Source of the DNA: Helicobacter sp. MIT 21-1697
GTDB lineage: Bacteria > Campylobacterota > Campylobacteria > Campylobacterales > Helicobacteraceae
Assembly: GCF_026241255.1 (NCBI RefSeq)
Contig: NZ_JAPHNC010000001.1
Span: forward strand, 124,001-188,000
Direction of reading: 5' to 3'
Length of the DNA: 64,000 nucleotides
The notes under the pieces are model-generated. The model ran no database searches, was not told the DNA's origin, and worked only from the letters and a program-made list of their open reading frames with translations. The position numbers and the translations under genes are program-made. Positions 8,707 through 17,660 of this stretch are shown in pieces (position 1 is the first letter of the stretch; each line of letters starts with the position of its first letter).

Positions 8707-10596
8707 ATGGAAGTTAAAACACTTGATGTGGGAAATTTCTTAGCTCATATTGACAAGCAAGAGAGCCCTTTTGAGAGATTGAGTAAATGTTCTCCTACAC
8801 AGCTTAAAGAACTTGCTGCTAATATTCGGCATAGAATCTTGGAGGTTGTAAGTTCTAACGGCGGTCATCTTAGCTCTACTTTAGGTGCAGTAGATTTAAT
8901 CATAGGAATGCACTCGGTTTTTGATGCAAGCACGAATCCTTTTATCTTTGATGTTTCTCATCAAGCTTATGCACATAAGCTTCTTACAGGAAGGTGGAAT
9001 GATTTTTCTAGTTTGAGGCAATTTGGTGGTTTAAGTGGATTTTGTAACCCAAAAGAATCTCCAAGTGATTATTTTATAGCCGGACATAGCTCAACTTCTA
9101 TTTCTCTTGCTATCGGTGCTGCAAAAGCTTTAGCATTAAAGAAAAGTGCAAGTATGCCTGTGGTAATGATAGGTGATGGTTCAATGAGTGCAGGACTTGT
9201 ATATGAGGCACTCAATGAATTGGGCGATAAAAAATATCCTATGGTGATTATTTTAAATGACAATAAAATGAGTATTTCTAAGCCTATTGGAGCAATTAGT
9301 AACTATCTTTCACAGATTCTTACAACATCTATATACCAAAAAATACGCGATAGAATTAAAAAAGCTCTTACAAAAATGCCCGATTCTGCTACTTATCTTG
9401 CTAAAAGATTTGAAGAATCTCTCAAGCTTATCACGCCGGGCATTTTGTTTGAAGAATTAGGGCTTGATTATGTTGGTCCCATTGATGGACATAATATTGA
9501 GCTCATAATTGCCACATTGCAAAAAGCAAAAGAAATGAGAAAACCCGTGATTATTCACGCACAAACACTTAAGGGCAAAGGTTATGAAATTGCAGAGGGT
9601 AGATTTGAGCATTGGCACGGAGTTGGTCCTTTTGATGTAAGCACAGGTTCTGCGCTTAAAAGTTCCGCTTCACAATCACCTACGGCAGTATTTTCTAAAA
9701 GTTTAGAATCTTATCTGGCTGATGAAAGTGTAGTTGGTGTAACTGCTGCAATGCCAAGTGGGACAGGTTTAGATAGGCTTATTGAAAAATATCCGCAGCG
9801 ATTTTGGGACGTTGCAATTTGTGAAGCCCACGCAGTTACTTCAATGGCAGCAATGGCAAAAGAAGGATTTAAGCCCTTTGTCGCGATATATTCAACATTT
9901 TTACAACGCGCTTATGACCAAATAATACACGATGTGGGGATTTTAGGATTACCTGTGCGATTTTGCATTGACAGAGCGGGTATTGTGGGCGAAGATGGTG
10001 AAACTCATCAAGGATTACTTGATATTGCTTATTTGCGCTCCATTCCCAATATGGTGCTTTTTGCACCACGTGATAATGCAAGTTTGCAACAAGCAGTAGC
10101 TTTTGCTTATCATTACAATGATTCACCCTGTGCGTTCCGATACCCACGTGGCTCATTTGCGCTTGAAGAGGGTATCTTTGCTCCAAGTGAGTTTAAGCTA
10201 GGGCAAGCAGAGATGTTAAAAAGTGGTAAGAAAATGCTGCTTGTAGGATATGGCAATGGTGTAGGCAGAGCCTATAAAGTGTATCAGGCTTTAAGTGCAG
10301 AGGGTTATGAGCCGAGTTTGCTAGATTTGCGTTTTGTGAAACCTCTTGACAAAAATATGTTAAATCAAGCATTTAAAACACATACTCATATATGTGTTTT
10401 TAGTGATAGTTATTATATGGGTGGCGTTGCGAGCGCACTCCTTGAATGTGCAGCAGAAGAAAATATTAAAGATATTCAATTTAAAAGCTTTGAGATTAAA
10501 GATAGATTTGTCTCGCACGGCAATACAACACTTGTAGAGCAATCTCTTGGTTTGGATACGGCACATCTTGTAAATGAGATTAAAGAGTGGATTTAG
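8707..10596 (+). CDS. dxs: 1-deoxy-D-xylulose-5-phosphate synthase Dxs
   Basis: 629-residue thiamine-diphosphate enzyme that joins pyruvate and glyceraldehyde 3-phosphate in the first step of the MEP isoprenoid pathway. Visible: SNGGHLSSTLGAVDL at about residue 53, the ThDP/Mg motif GDGSMSAGLVYEALN...LNDNKMSIS, the transketolase pyrimidine domain (CEAHAVTSMAAMAKEG), and RAGIVGEDGETHQG. Length and domain order are those of complete Dxs. It closes the fliF-fliG-fliH group; its metabolic role is unrelated to flagella, so the link looks like shared transcription. Confidence 0.95.
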   Translation: MEVKTLDVGNFLAHIDKQESPFERLSKCSPTQLKELAANIRHRILEVVSSNGGHLSSTLGAVDLIIGMHSVFDASTNPFIFDVSHQAYAHKLLTGRWNDFSSLRQFGGLSGFCNPKESPSDYFIAGHSSTSISLAIGAAKALALKKSASMPVVMIGDGSMSAGLVYEALNELGDKKYPMVIILNDNKMSISKPIGAISNYLSQILTTSIYQKIRDRIKKALTKMPDSATYLAKRFEESLKLITPGILFEELGLDYVGPIDGHNIELIIATLQKAKEMRKPVIIHAQTLKGKGYEIAEGRFEHWHGVGPFDVSTGSALKSSASQSPTAVFSKSLESYLADESVVGVTAAMPSGTGLDRLIEKYPQRFWDVAICEAHAVTSMAAMAKEGFKPFVAIYSTFLQRAYDQIIHDVGILGLPVRFCIDRAGIVGEDGETHQGLLDIAYLRSIPNMVLFAPRDNASLQQAVAFAYHYNDSPCAFRYPRGSFALEEGIFAPSEFKLGQAEMLKSGKKMLLVGYGNGVGRAYKVYQALSAEGYEPSLLDLRFVKPLDKNMLNQAFKTHTHICVFSDSYYMGGVASALLECAAEENIKDIQFKSFEIKDRFVSHGNTTLVEQSLGLDTAHLVNEIKEWI

Positions 10597-10669
10597 AAAC
10601 TTTTAAACATTAATGAAGTAGAATCTGCGCCTTGCTTTTATAGCACTATCCTTTTTTGGATATGATACT

Positions 10670-10754
10670 GCGGGAATGGCGAAATTGGCAGACGCACCAG
10701 ACTTAGGATCTGGCGCCGCAAGGCGTGGAGGTTCAAGTCCTCTTTCCCGCACCA
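10670..10754 (+). tRNA. tRNA-Leu (anticodon UAG)
   Basis: Class II tRNA with a long variable arm. The acceptor stem GCGGGAA (10670-10676) pairs with TTCCCGC (10744-10750) and CCA is encoded. The anticodon stem-loop CCAGA-CTTAGGA-TCTGG puts TAG at positions 34-36, reading CUA leucine codons. The GGTTCAAGTCC T-arm is canonical. It stands alone between dxs and nrdB. Confidence 0.95.
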
Positions 10755-10897
10755 CTCCTTTATTCTTTTACACAATCTGAATTTTTAATAATTTTTACCG
10801 CAATATTTTTTAATTTTTCTTGTGGGTTTCAACATTTATTCAAGGAGTAAAATATATAATTTCGCGTTTAATTTTTGTTACTTTTAAGGTCTCCATA

Positions 10898-11929
10898 ATG
10901 AAAAAAATTTCTCGCAAACAAATTTATAATCCAGAATCAACAGAGAGTGTGGCTGATAGGAAGATTTTTGGCGGAAATCCCACAAGTATGTTTGATTTAA
11001 ATAAAATCAAATATCAATGGGCTTATAATTTATGGAAAGTAATGCTTGCGAATACTTGGTTTCCTGAAGAGGTAAATATGACACCTGATAAGCGTGATTA
11101 TAATGGCGGTTTAACAGCGCAAGAGAAATTAGGCTATGATAGAGCCTTAGCGCAGTTGATTTTTATGGATTCTTTGCAAACAAATAATTTGATTGATAAT
11201 GTTAATCCTTATATTACAAGTCCAGAGATTAATCTTATCCTTGTGCGTCAGGCTTACGAGGAAGCATTGCATTCACAAAGCTATGCAGTAATGGTAGAAT
11301 CTATTTCGGCAAATACTGATGAAATTTATAATATGTGGCGTGTGGATATGCAACTAAGAAGTAAAAATGATAACATTGCAAATGTTTATATTGAGCTTGC
11401 GAAAAATCCCAATGAGCAGAATCTCCTTAAGGCTATGTTTGCCAATCAGATTTTAGAGGGCATTTATTTTTATAGTGGATTCTCATATTTTTATACTCTT
11501 GCTCGTAGTGGCAAAATGCTAGGAAGTGCGCAAATGATACGTTTTATTCAGCGCGATGAAGTAACGCATTTACTTTTATTTCAAAATATGATTAGCTCTT
11601 TGCGTAAAGAACAAGGGCAATTATTTACTGCTTCACTTGAAGAGGAAGTGATTGAGATGTTTAAAAAGGCAGTTGAGATAGAATCTCAATGGGGTGAATA
11701 TATCACACAGGGGCAGATTCTAGGATTAACTTCAGAGATTATCCGCGAATATATCCAATATTTAGCAGATGCGCGGCTCAAAGCAGTAGGTTTGCCGCAA
11801 CTTTATGGCTCAAAGAATCCTATTAAGTGGGTGGATCAGTTTGCAAGTTTTAACGACCAAAAAACAAATTTCTTTGAGGCAAAAGTTACTAACTATTCAA
11901 AAGGGAGCATTAATTTTGATGATTTCTAA
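10898..11929 (+). CDS. nrdB: Ribonucleoside-diphosphate reductase small subunit NrdB
   Basis: 343-residue class I ribonucleotide reductase beta subunit, which holds the diiron-tyrosyl cofactor used to reduce ribonucleotides. Ligands and radical site can be placed: D91 (IFMDS), E122 and H125 (EEALHSQSY), radical tyrosine Y129, E in ANQILEG, and E and H in RDEVTHL. An intact Tyr argues for a tyrosyl-radical enzyme. I chose the ATG at 10898, which has AAGG eight bases upstream; the reading frame is open further upstream, but a start there would add a hydrophobic leader unlike the family. nrdA is not in the window. Confidence 0.93.
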   Translation: MKKISRKQIYNPESTESVADRKIFGGNPTSMFDLNKIKYQWAYNLWKVMLANTWFPEEVNMTPDKRDYNGGLTAQEKLGYDRALAQLIFMDSLQTNNLIDNVNPYITSPEINLILVRQAYEEALHSQSYAVMVESISANTDEIYNMWRVDMQLRSKNDNIANVYIELAKNPNEQNLLKAMFANQILEGIYFYSGFSYFYTLARSGKMLGSAQMIRFIQRDEVTHLLLFQNMISSLRKEQGQLFTASLEEEVIEMFKKAVEIESQWGEYITQGQILGLTSEIIREYIQYLADARLKAVGLPQLYGSKNPIKWVDQFASFNDQKTNFFEAKVTNYSKGSINFDDF

Positions 11930-12656
11930 AAAGCTATATTGTATGCAAATTAAGACAGGACAAGATTTTGTAGAGAATCTTATGAGTGTGGAGGATTTTA
12001 TCGCCCGATGCGGCAAAAATGCTATTATCTGTGCGCCTGAAGTTGTGATAAGTGGGTTTGCATATCAACGTATGAAAGAAGCAAGCGAATTTTCAAAGAT
12101 TGCCACAGAGCGACTTTTGGCAAGTAGTGCAAAATATAACAATACGCTTGTTATAACGATGATAGAAGAAAAAAAGAAAAGATTTTACAATAATCTCAAA
12201 GTTTTTCATAAGGGTGAAATTATCCATAAGCAAAGCAAGAACAAACTTTTTTCGCTTGGTGATGAGCAGCTGCATTTTAGAGCTGGAGACAAAAGTGAAA
12301 TTAGCATTTTTGAAATTGATGGTATTAAATGCGCGGCTTTAATTTGTTTTGAATTGCGTTTTGTAGAATTATGGGAGCAAATAAAGGGGGCAGATATTAT
12401 CTTTGTAAGCGCTCAATGGAGTAAAGCACGCAAAAGTCATTTTGAGATTCTCTCTCAAGCTCTTGCCATAGCAAACCAAGCTTTTGTAGTAGCAAGTAAT
12501 AGTTCAAATGATACAATGGCAAAAGGAAGTTCTGTTATCACGCCTTATGGCATTATGTATAAAAATGATAAGAAGAATTTTGTAGCGTGTGAAGTAGATA
12601 TTGGTGAAACCTCGCGTATGAGAAAATATATTAATACTGGTATAGAGATTCATTAA
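11919..12656 (+). CDS. Carbon-nitrogen hydrolase (nitrilase fold)
   Basis: 245-residue protein of the nitrilase/omega-amidase superfamily, which hydrolyses non-peptide C-N bonds. The Glu-Lys-Cys triad is present: E41 in [10 protein letters not shown]107 in KNKLF, and C143 in ALICFELRF. The substrate cannot be deduced. The frame is open well into nrdB, but the start is most likely the ATG at 11919 (GGGAG 11 bases upstream) or the TTG just before it; both overlap the end of nrdB. The stop overlaps the start of pcm by one base, so nrdB, this gene and pcm look cotranscribed. Confidence 0.8.
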   Translation: MISKKLYCMQIKTGQDFVENLMSVEDFIARCGKNAIICAPEVVISGFAYQRMKEASEFSKIATERLLASSAKYNNTLVITMIEEKKKRFYNNLKVFHKGEIIHKQSKNKLFSLGDEQLHFRAGDKSEISIFEIDGIKCAALICFELRFVELWEQIKGADIIFVSAQWSKARKSHFEILSQALAIANQAFVVASNSSNDTMAKGSSVITPYGIMYKNDKKNFVACEVDIGETSRMRKYINTGIEIH

Positions 12657-13309
12657 TGCATTATCAAAAAATAGCTCAAAAAATGTGCGATGAAATACAA
12701 AAAAGCTTTCCGCTTTCACCTAAAGTTGTTGCTGCACTTTGCGCTGTGGATAGAGAGATGTTTGTGCCCGCAGTTTTTGCTCATCAAGCTTATGAGATTA
12801 ACGCGTTGCCTATGGTAGATTCTCAATGGATTAGCTCTCCTTTGACTGTGGCGCAAATGAGTGAATATCTCGCGCCAAATGGAGGAGATTCTGTGTTAGA
12901 AATTGGTTGCGGGAGTGGCTATCAAGCAATGGTGCTCTCCAAAATGTTTCGCCGTGTTTTTAGTATTGAGCGCATTGATAAGCTTTTTGAAGAAGCGTTG
13001 AAACGTTTTAAATGTTTGGAATCTCACAATATTTTTATTAAATTTGATGATGGACAAAAAGGCTGGGCTGAATATGCCCCATTTGATGCTATACTTTTTT
13101 CTGCGTGTGTAAGGGAGATTCCACCTACTATTGTTAATCAACTTGAGGAGGGTGGGGTGCTTGTTGCACCTATGCTTGAGGGCGGAAAGCAAATTATTAA
13201 ACGTTTTAGAAAGCGTAATGGCATACTTGAGGGCGGTGAAAGTTTGTCAGAATGCCTTTTTGTAGATGTGCAAGATGGCATAGTGTCCGAATACAAGAAG
13301 AAGTCCTAA
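12656..13309 (+). CDS. pcm: Protein-L-isoaspartate O-methyltransferase
   Basis: 217-residue SAM-dependent methyltransferase. Motif I is VLEIGCGSGYQAMVLS at about residue 79, and the family-specific N-terminal stretch DSQWISSPLTVAQM precedes it. Pcm methylates abnormal isoaspartyl residues so that they can revert to aspartate, a protein repair function. The ATG overlaps the stop of the preceding hydrolase (TAATG). Length is close to that of E. coli Pcm (208). Confidence 0.88.
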   Translation: MHYQKIAQKMCDEIQKSFPLSPKVVAALCAVDREMFVPAVFAHQAYEINALPMVDSQWISSPLTVAQMSEYLAPNGGDSVLEIGCGSGYQAMVLSKMFRRVFSIERIDKLFEEALKRFKCLESHNIFIKFDDGQKGWAEYAPFDAILFSACVREIPPTIVNQLEEGGVLVAPMLEGGKQIIKRFRKRNGILEGGESLSECLFVDVQDGIVSEYKKKS

Positions 13310-13329
13310 TGTGAGTATGTGAGGCTAAA

Positions 13330-13977
13330 ATGATAATCTCTGTAATGCTTTCTTTATGTGTTGGCTTTGTCGGAGTATTTTTGATTGCATTTTATTCAGA
13401 AGATACGCGTTTAAGGGCTTTTTCCCTGAGTGCTATTTTTCAATTATGGATTTATAGAATCTATTTTCTTTTGCTTTGTTTTTTTTCACTTTGTGCTTTG
13501 ATGTGGTTTGGTATAGATGCCATATATGTTATTTTAATGCTTTTATTGCTTTTGGGATTAATTGATATTAAATGCCTTGCTGTGCCTGATACAATTAATT
13601 TCTTACTCCTTTTAGTATGTGTGGGTTACGCATTTATAGATTCTCAAAATAACTTTATCCACAGAGTGCTTATGGGATTTGGTGTAGGGGGCATATTTTT
13701 TGCTCTTAAAATCCTTTATCAAAGCCTTGTGCAAAAAGATATTGTTGGGGAAGCAGATATTATCGTTTTAAGTTCTCTTGGCATTGCATTTGGCGCACTT
13801 GATACATTTATCAGCGTATTTTTAGGAAGTGTGGCAGCATTGGTGTATGCTATATTTTTGGCACTTTTTTATCGGGTTCAACTTGCACAACTTAAACTGC
13901 CCTTTTGCTTTTTTATTTTTTTGGGCACGACTATTAACCTAGCGTGGCTTAGTTTTGTTATTCGTGAGAATCCCTAA
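13330..13977 (+). CDS. A24-type prepilin peptidase-like membrane protein
   Basis: 215-residue protein with about six to seven predicted membrane helices. Two aspartates in the right setting identify an aspartic A24 peptidase: LGLIDIKCLAVPD (D in helix, then VPD) and GEADI, corresponding to the D...PD and GxGD-type motifs of prepilin leader peptidases. The N-terminal N-methyltransferase domain of full PilD, including its zinc cysteines, is absent. The second motif is GEAD rather than GxGD. Its substrate is not evident: no prepilin or secretin gene is in the window. It could serve a transformation pseudopilus. The stop overlaps the next gene by one base. Confidence 0.7.
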   Translation: MIISVMLSLCVGFVGVFLIAFYSEDTRLRAFSLSAIFQLWIYRIYFLLLCFFSLCALMWFGIDAIYVILMLLLLLGLIDIKCLAVPDTINFLLLLVCVGYAFIDSQNNFIHRVLMGFGVGGIFFALKILYQSLVQKDIVGEADIIVLSSLGIAFGALDTFISVFLGSVAALVYAIFLALFYRVQLAQLKLPFCFFIFLGTTINLAWLSFVIRENP

Positions 13978-14996
13978 TGTTTAAACGTTATCTTTTTGTA
14001 TCTTTTGCACAGATATTTTTTCCATTTTTCCTTGTTTTGCTTTTTATCGCTTCTGTGGTATTGCTTATTGATATAGCAGGACGCACCTATGTGATTAAAA
14101 TGAGTTTTGCAGATTTGGGCACATTATTTTTATACCTCATACCCAGTAGTTTATTTTTTATTATTCCTATTACTTTTTTTGCTGCTTTGGTATTGGGCGT
14201 GGCAAAATTGACATACGATTATGAGTTAATGGTTTGTTTTTCGCTTGGAGCAAAACCTTTAGATATTGTGAAGTTTTTTTTGCCTATCACGATTCTTGCT
14301 ACGATTATTTTATTTGTGTTCTCACTTGTTATGTTGCCTTTAGCAAATAGCGCCTCTAAAAATTTTGTTGCGCAAAAAAAAGCAGATATTGATGTGAATA
14401 TCAAATCTGGTGAATTTGGGCAAAAGCTCGGTGATTGGCTCGTGTATGTAGATAGCGCACACAAGCGCACTTATAAGAATCTTATTTTATTTTCGGAAAA
14501 TGGTTTTGAGGGCGATACTTTTATCGTTGCAGAATCTGGCAAAACAAACAATAATCAAGGCTTATTTGAGCTTAATCTTGAACAAGGAAGTGCTTATTTT
14601 GCATCACCAGAGGAATTAAAAAGAGTGGATTATCATCAAATGAGTGTGCGACAAAATGTGAGTGAGCCACAGCTTAGAGGTTATGATTTATTTGAATATT
14701 GGCATAATGTTTTTACTTCAGATTCTCATCAAAAGCCACGCAAACTTGCTCAAGCTGTTATGGTTTCACTTTTTCCTCTTATCTCCCTTTTTCTTGTGCC
14801 GCTTTTTGGCATTGCAAATCCTCGTTTTCGCTCTAATATGTCTTATTTTTATGTCATTGCATCTGTGGCATTATATTTTGTGCTTATGCACATTGCTTCA
14901 GAACATTTCCCACTCACAGGTATGATTATTATACCTCTTATATGGTGCGCGCTTGGCTTTGGACTTTATAAAAAATTTATTACAAAGTTTTATTAA
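13977..14996 (+). CDS. LptF/LptG family LPS-export permease
   Basis: 339-residue inner-membrane protein of the YjgP/YjgQ family. It has three N-terminal membrane helices (to about residue 120), a periplasmic domain (about 125-260) and three C-terminal helices. LptF and LptG, with LptB, lift LPS from the inner membrane toward LptA and the outer-membrane LptD encoded at 19.4 kb. The N-terminal FKRYLFVSFAQIFFPF and later SLGAKPLDIVKFF (coupling helix) are typical. Whether it is LptF or LptG is not decidable here. It is coupled to its neighbours by one-base overlaps. Confidence 0.82.
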   Translation: MFKRYLFVSFAQIFFPFFLVLLFIASVVLLIDIAGRTYVIKMSFADLGTLFLYLIPSSLFFIIPITFFAALVLGVAKLTYDYELMVCFSLGAKPLDIVKFFLPITILATIILFVFSLVMLPLANSASKNFVAQKKADIDVNIKSGEFGQKLGDWLVYVDSAHKRTYKNLILFSENGFEGDTFIVAESGKTNNNQGLFELNLEQGSAYFASPEELKRVDYHQMSVRQNVSEPQLRGYDLFEYWHNVFTSDSHQKPRKLAQAVMVSLFPLISLFLVPLFGIANPRFRSNMSYFYVIASVALYFVLMHIASEHFPLTGMIIIPLIWCALGFGLYKKFITKFY

Positions 14997-15745
14997 TGCC
15001 CACTTATAAGGCAGTGATTGCTTATGATGGGAGTGCATTTAGTGGATTTGCATTACAGAAAGATAAACGCTTCAAAAGTGTGCTAAGCGCACTTAAAGAG
15101 GGGTTTGCTCGTGTGGGCATTAGGAGTGATATTATCGGAGCAGGACGCACAGACAAAGGGGTGCACGCCACAAGGCAGGTGATATGTTTTCAAAGTAAGC
15201 ATTTTTTATCTCCTCAAACTCAAGATATAGAATCCTTGCGTCTTTTGCTTAATGCTAAGCTCTATCCTCATATTATGGTGCGTTCATTGCACATTGTAGA
15301 TGAGGATTTTCACCCGCGTTTTGATGCACTCTGGCGTGCTTATCGCTTTTTGCTCTCTCCAAATCGTCCTTCTCCCTTTATCTCGCCTTATGTAACTTAT
15401 GAAAAAATAGGTGATAGAATCCTTTTTGCCAATGCGCTTCAAGCATTTGTGGGGCAACATAATTTTATATTGTTTAAAAAAAATGGCTCACATACAAAAA
15501 ATTGTGTCCGCACTATTTTTGTGTGCAGGCATTATACGCATAAAAATGTAGATGTGGTATATGTGCGAGGCAGCGGATTCTTACGCGCACAGGTGCGGCT
15601 TATGGTAGGTGCAGCACTTGCGTGTAGTCGCGGGGAGTTAAGTATTTATGCTTTAAAGGAACAAATAGAATCCAAAAAACAGCATTATACCTATCCTCTA
15701 AGTCCCAATGGTTTATATCTTTGTGGTGTGGGATATGGGCAGTGA
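14996..15745 (+). CDS. truA: tRNA pseudouridine(38-40) synthase TruA
   Basis: 249-residue pseudouridine synthase that modifies the anticodon arm of tRNAs. The catalytic aspartate is D53 in GAGRTDKGVHA, and the N-terminal YDGSAFSGFA and C-terminal FLRAQVRLMVGA strands are diagnostic. ATG at 14996 overlaps the stop of the upstream permease. It ends one base before the convergent methyltransferase gene. Confidence 0.93.
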   Translation: MPTYKAVIAYDGSAFSGFALQKDKRFKSVLSALKEGFARVGIRSDIIGAGRTDKGVHATRQVICFQSKHFLSPQTQDIESLRLLLNAKLYPHIMVRSLHIVDEDFHPRFDALWRAYRFLLSPNRPSPFISPYVTYEKIGDRILFANALQAFVGQHNFILFKKNGSHTKNCVRTIFVCRHYTHKNVDVVYVRGSGFLRAQVRLMVGAALACSRGELSIYALKEQIESKKQHYTYPLSPNGLYLCGVGYGQ

Positions 15746-15746
15746 G

Positions 15747-16476
15747 TTATAAAGCTTTATTGGGCTTACTTGCTTCTATATAAAGGCTTTCAAAAGCTCT
15801 CTCTTTGGCATCAAAAAGCAATAATGTATCGCGTCCATTCCCAAAGGAGGAGCGCTCAATATCCACAAAACCAACCGCTTCAAGTGTATAGGCTAACCTA
15901 TCATAATCCCATACGCTCAAATGGAGATATTCTTGCGTGAGTTTTCTTATGTATTCGCACGCTAGAGGCTTTGCAACAGAATCTTCTTTTGCGCGCAAAT
16001 ATTGTTCAATGTGAAATCCCAAATCAGGCACACTTAGGCGAATTGTGCCATTGGGTTTTAGAATCCGAAAAACCTCTCTAAGCAGAGCAATGGCATCATC
16101 AATATATAAATGCTCTAATGTGTGTTCGGAGAATACGCCATCAAAGGTATGAGAAGGACATCGTAGAGGATAGCGCAAATCAAGCTGCCATTGTGGCATA
16201 GGGAGAGAGTAGGTTTTATAGGGTTTAAAATGCGAGAAAAAATCAGCATTAATTATATTATACCCCCCCCCCCATTGTTTGCTTAAATTGAGCGCCACAG
16301 CCAAGATTGAGATAATTTTTCTCTCCTTTGGCATTGAGTTTGTGAAAAGCAGGTGTGCGCGAAGGCAAATGCGATAAAAAAGCTCGTCCCAAAAAGCTTA
16401 TGATTTCAAATTTGAGCATACTTTTGAGCGTAAATTTGTATTCTTGTGAAATAGGCTTATTTGGCGCTTTTTGCAT
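15747..16476 (-). pseudogene. Phase-variable SAM-dependent methyltransferase, out of frame here
   Basis: Two minus-strand reading frames make one class I methyltransferase. The first starts at ATG 16476 with AAGGA six bases upstream and carries motif I (NLGCG); it runs into a G11 tract (plus-strand C11, 16263-16273) and stops right after it. The second frame continues from the tract to 15747 with NIINADFF, the FSEHTLEHL motif and a typical methyltransferase C-terminal half. With 10 or 13 G the two join as ..TMGGGYNIINADF.., about 242 residues. The tract sits just after the SAM-binding motif. The substrate is unknown; similar small methyltransferases often lie in glycan gene sets. The coordinates cover both halves. 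Confidence 0.78.
16263..16273 (-). repeat. G11 homopolymer (C11 on plus strand), phase-variation tract
   Basis: Eleven consecutive C on the plus strand inside the methyltransferase gene. Eleven puts the two halves in different frames; ten or thirteen would restore them. This is the usual slipped-strand switch in Helicobacter and Campylobacter. Confidence 0.9.
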
Positions 16477-16634
16477 TGCGATTCCTTGTGATTTTTATAA
16501 GGCAGATTCTATAAAATATTTACAAAATCGTGGCTTAAAATGAAGAATCTACCTCTATAAAGGACTTATACTTTTTTAAGTGAGAGTATTTATAATATGA
16601 GTGTTATTATGTAATTTTGATAAAAAGAGATTTT

Positions 16635-17405
16635 ATGAAGAGCACACATTTTTTGGTTTCTTTTATTTTTTATGTTTGTTTTGTCTGCGTAAGTTTTGGC
16701 TTTGAATGTGGGCAAAAGAGTTGCACTGATGGGCGTTTATTTTTGCATACACATTATGTTTCATCTTATGCTTCAAGCATAGATATAAACGGTGTAGGTG
16801 GAGGCTTTGGTGGGGGTGCTTTGTGGTATGATAGAGAGTTTTATGGCAATGTAGAGGCGGCTTTAAGCTTTATGGATTTTCACACACAAAGCACACATCA
16901 TATATTAAGCACAAATCGTGGGTTTGGCACGATTTTTAGCGCATTTGGTGATATTGGATTAAATCTTGGCTCACTGAATAAACCGCTTTTTCTAGGCTTT
17001 GCAATCCCCATAGAGATGTATAACCTCAATTCTAGCAGCTCTCCAAATGGACTAAGTATGGGCATAGTGGGCTTTGGGGTAAATATCGCACAAAGATATA
17101 TTACACTTTTAGAGAATATAAGATTTGAATATGCTCTAGGGGTTTATTATGCGCTTGGTGTGTATAATTTTGCTGCTTTGGAGCATAAAGGACTTTTTAG
17201 AAATGGCTTAAACACGCAAGGATTTCTTACACAAGCTTCTGTGGGGCTTAGTTATGGTGAGCGATACCCTCTTTTTGCGCGATTTAAGGCGAAGTATTTT
17301 TGCCTTGAAGATTCTCAAAGTATTCTTGCAGAGAATGGCTTAAATGTTCTCTATCCAGCAAATCAAAATTTCACACTTACTTTGGAGCTAGGTATGGGCT
17401 TTTAA
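16635..17405 (+). CDS. Outer-membrane beta-barrel protein, Helicobacter type, unknown function
   Basis: 256-residue protein with an N-terminal signal peptide (MKSTHFLVSFIFYVCFVCVSFGF, about 23 residues) and alternating glycine- and aromatic-rich segments ending in ..LTLELGMGF, a C-terminal phenylalanine as in many barrel proteins. A motif GGGFGGGALWY lies near residue 62. I recognise the general character of Helicobacter outer-membrane proteins but no specific family. I chose the ATG at 16635, with AAGAG upstream; a TTG at 16617 is also in frame. It lies alone between the off-phase methyltransferase and the RNA candidate upstream of purD. Confidence 0.65.
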   Translation: MKSTHFLVSFIFYVCFVCVSFGFECGQKSCTDGRLFLHTHYVSSYASSIDINGVGGGFGGGALWYDREFYGNVEAALSFMDFHTQSTHHILSTNRGFGTIFSAFGDIGLNLGSLNKPLFLGFAIPIEMYNLNSSSSPNGLSMGIVGFGVNIAQRYITLLENIRFEYALGVYYALGVYNFAALEHKGLFRNGLNTQGFLTQASVGLSYGERYPLFARFKAKYFCLEDSQSILAENGLNVLYPANQNFTLTLELGMGF

Positions 17406-17417
17406 GCTTATCTTTGC

Positions 17418-17423
17418 TATAAT
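17418..17423 (+). promoter_or_regulatory. -10 element in front of the structured region upstream of purD
   Basis: TATAAT at 17418-17423 lies 13 bases after the stop of the outer-membrane protein and about 240 bases before purD. It would start a transcript near 17430, at the left edge of the structured stretch. Motif and position only. Confidence 0.5.
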
Positions 17424-17429
17424 AATTTT

Positions 17430-17645
17430 ACCTAGATGACGCGCCTTTCCTTTCACATCGCTAGTCTGTTACTAAAAGATTGTTGGGTTAATCGTAGTAG
17501 TCTTTGTGTGTCGGTGTTTCCGTTTGAGCTATTTGAAGTAGTGAGGATTTGCCGCCTAAGAAGATTCTCTTAGCCCTATTTGTGGCTTTTTTAGGCTACG
17601 CACATTGGGGTAACGCTCATTTGGGGTTATAGAATCTACTTCAAT
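17430..17645 (+). ncRNA. Structured non-coding RNA candidate, possibly 6S RNA
   Basis: This gap has no plausible coding frame but is unusually G+C-rich and structured for an intergenic region here. It contains GCCTAAGAAG (17554-17563) paired with CTTTTTTAGGC (17586-17596), extended by TGC/GCA, with TGAGC (17525-17529) facing GCTCA (17615-17619) and GAAGTAG facing CTACTTC further out, which gives one long irregular hairpin with bulges. A -10 box at 17418 would start it near 17430. Length (about 200), shape and location just ahead of purD suggest 6S RNA, which traps RNA polymerase in stationary phase and often neighbours purine or folate genes. I could not test covariation; a purD leader is the alternative. 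Confidence 0.45.
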
Positions 17646-17660
17646 ATTTTAAGGATAACA

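Noticed and set aside
10632-10666. Promoter of tRNA-Leu(UAG) (TTGCTT and TATGAT)
   Set aside because: The spacing is over 20 bases and the -10 would start RNA inside the tRNA.
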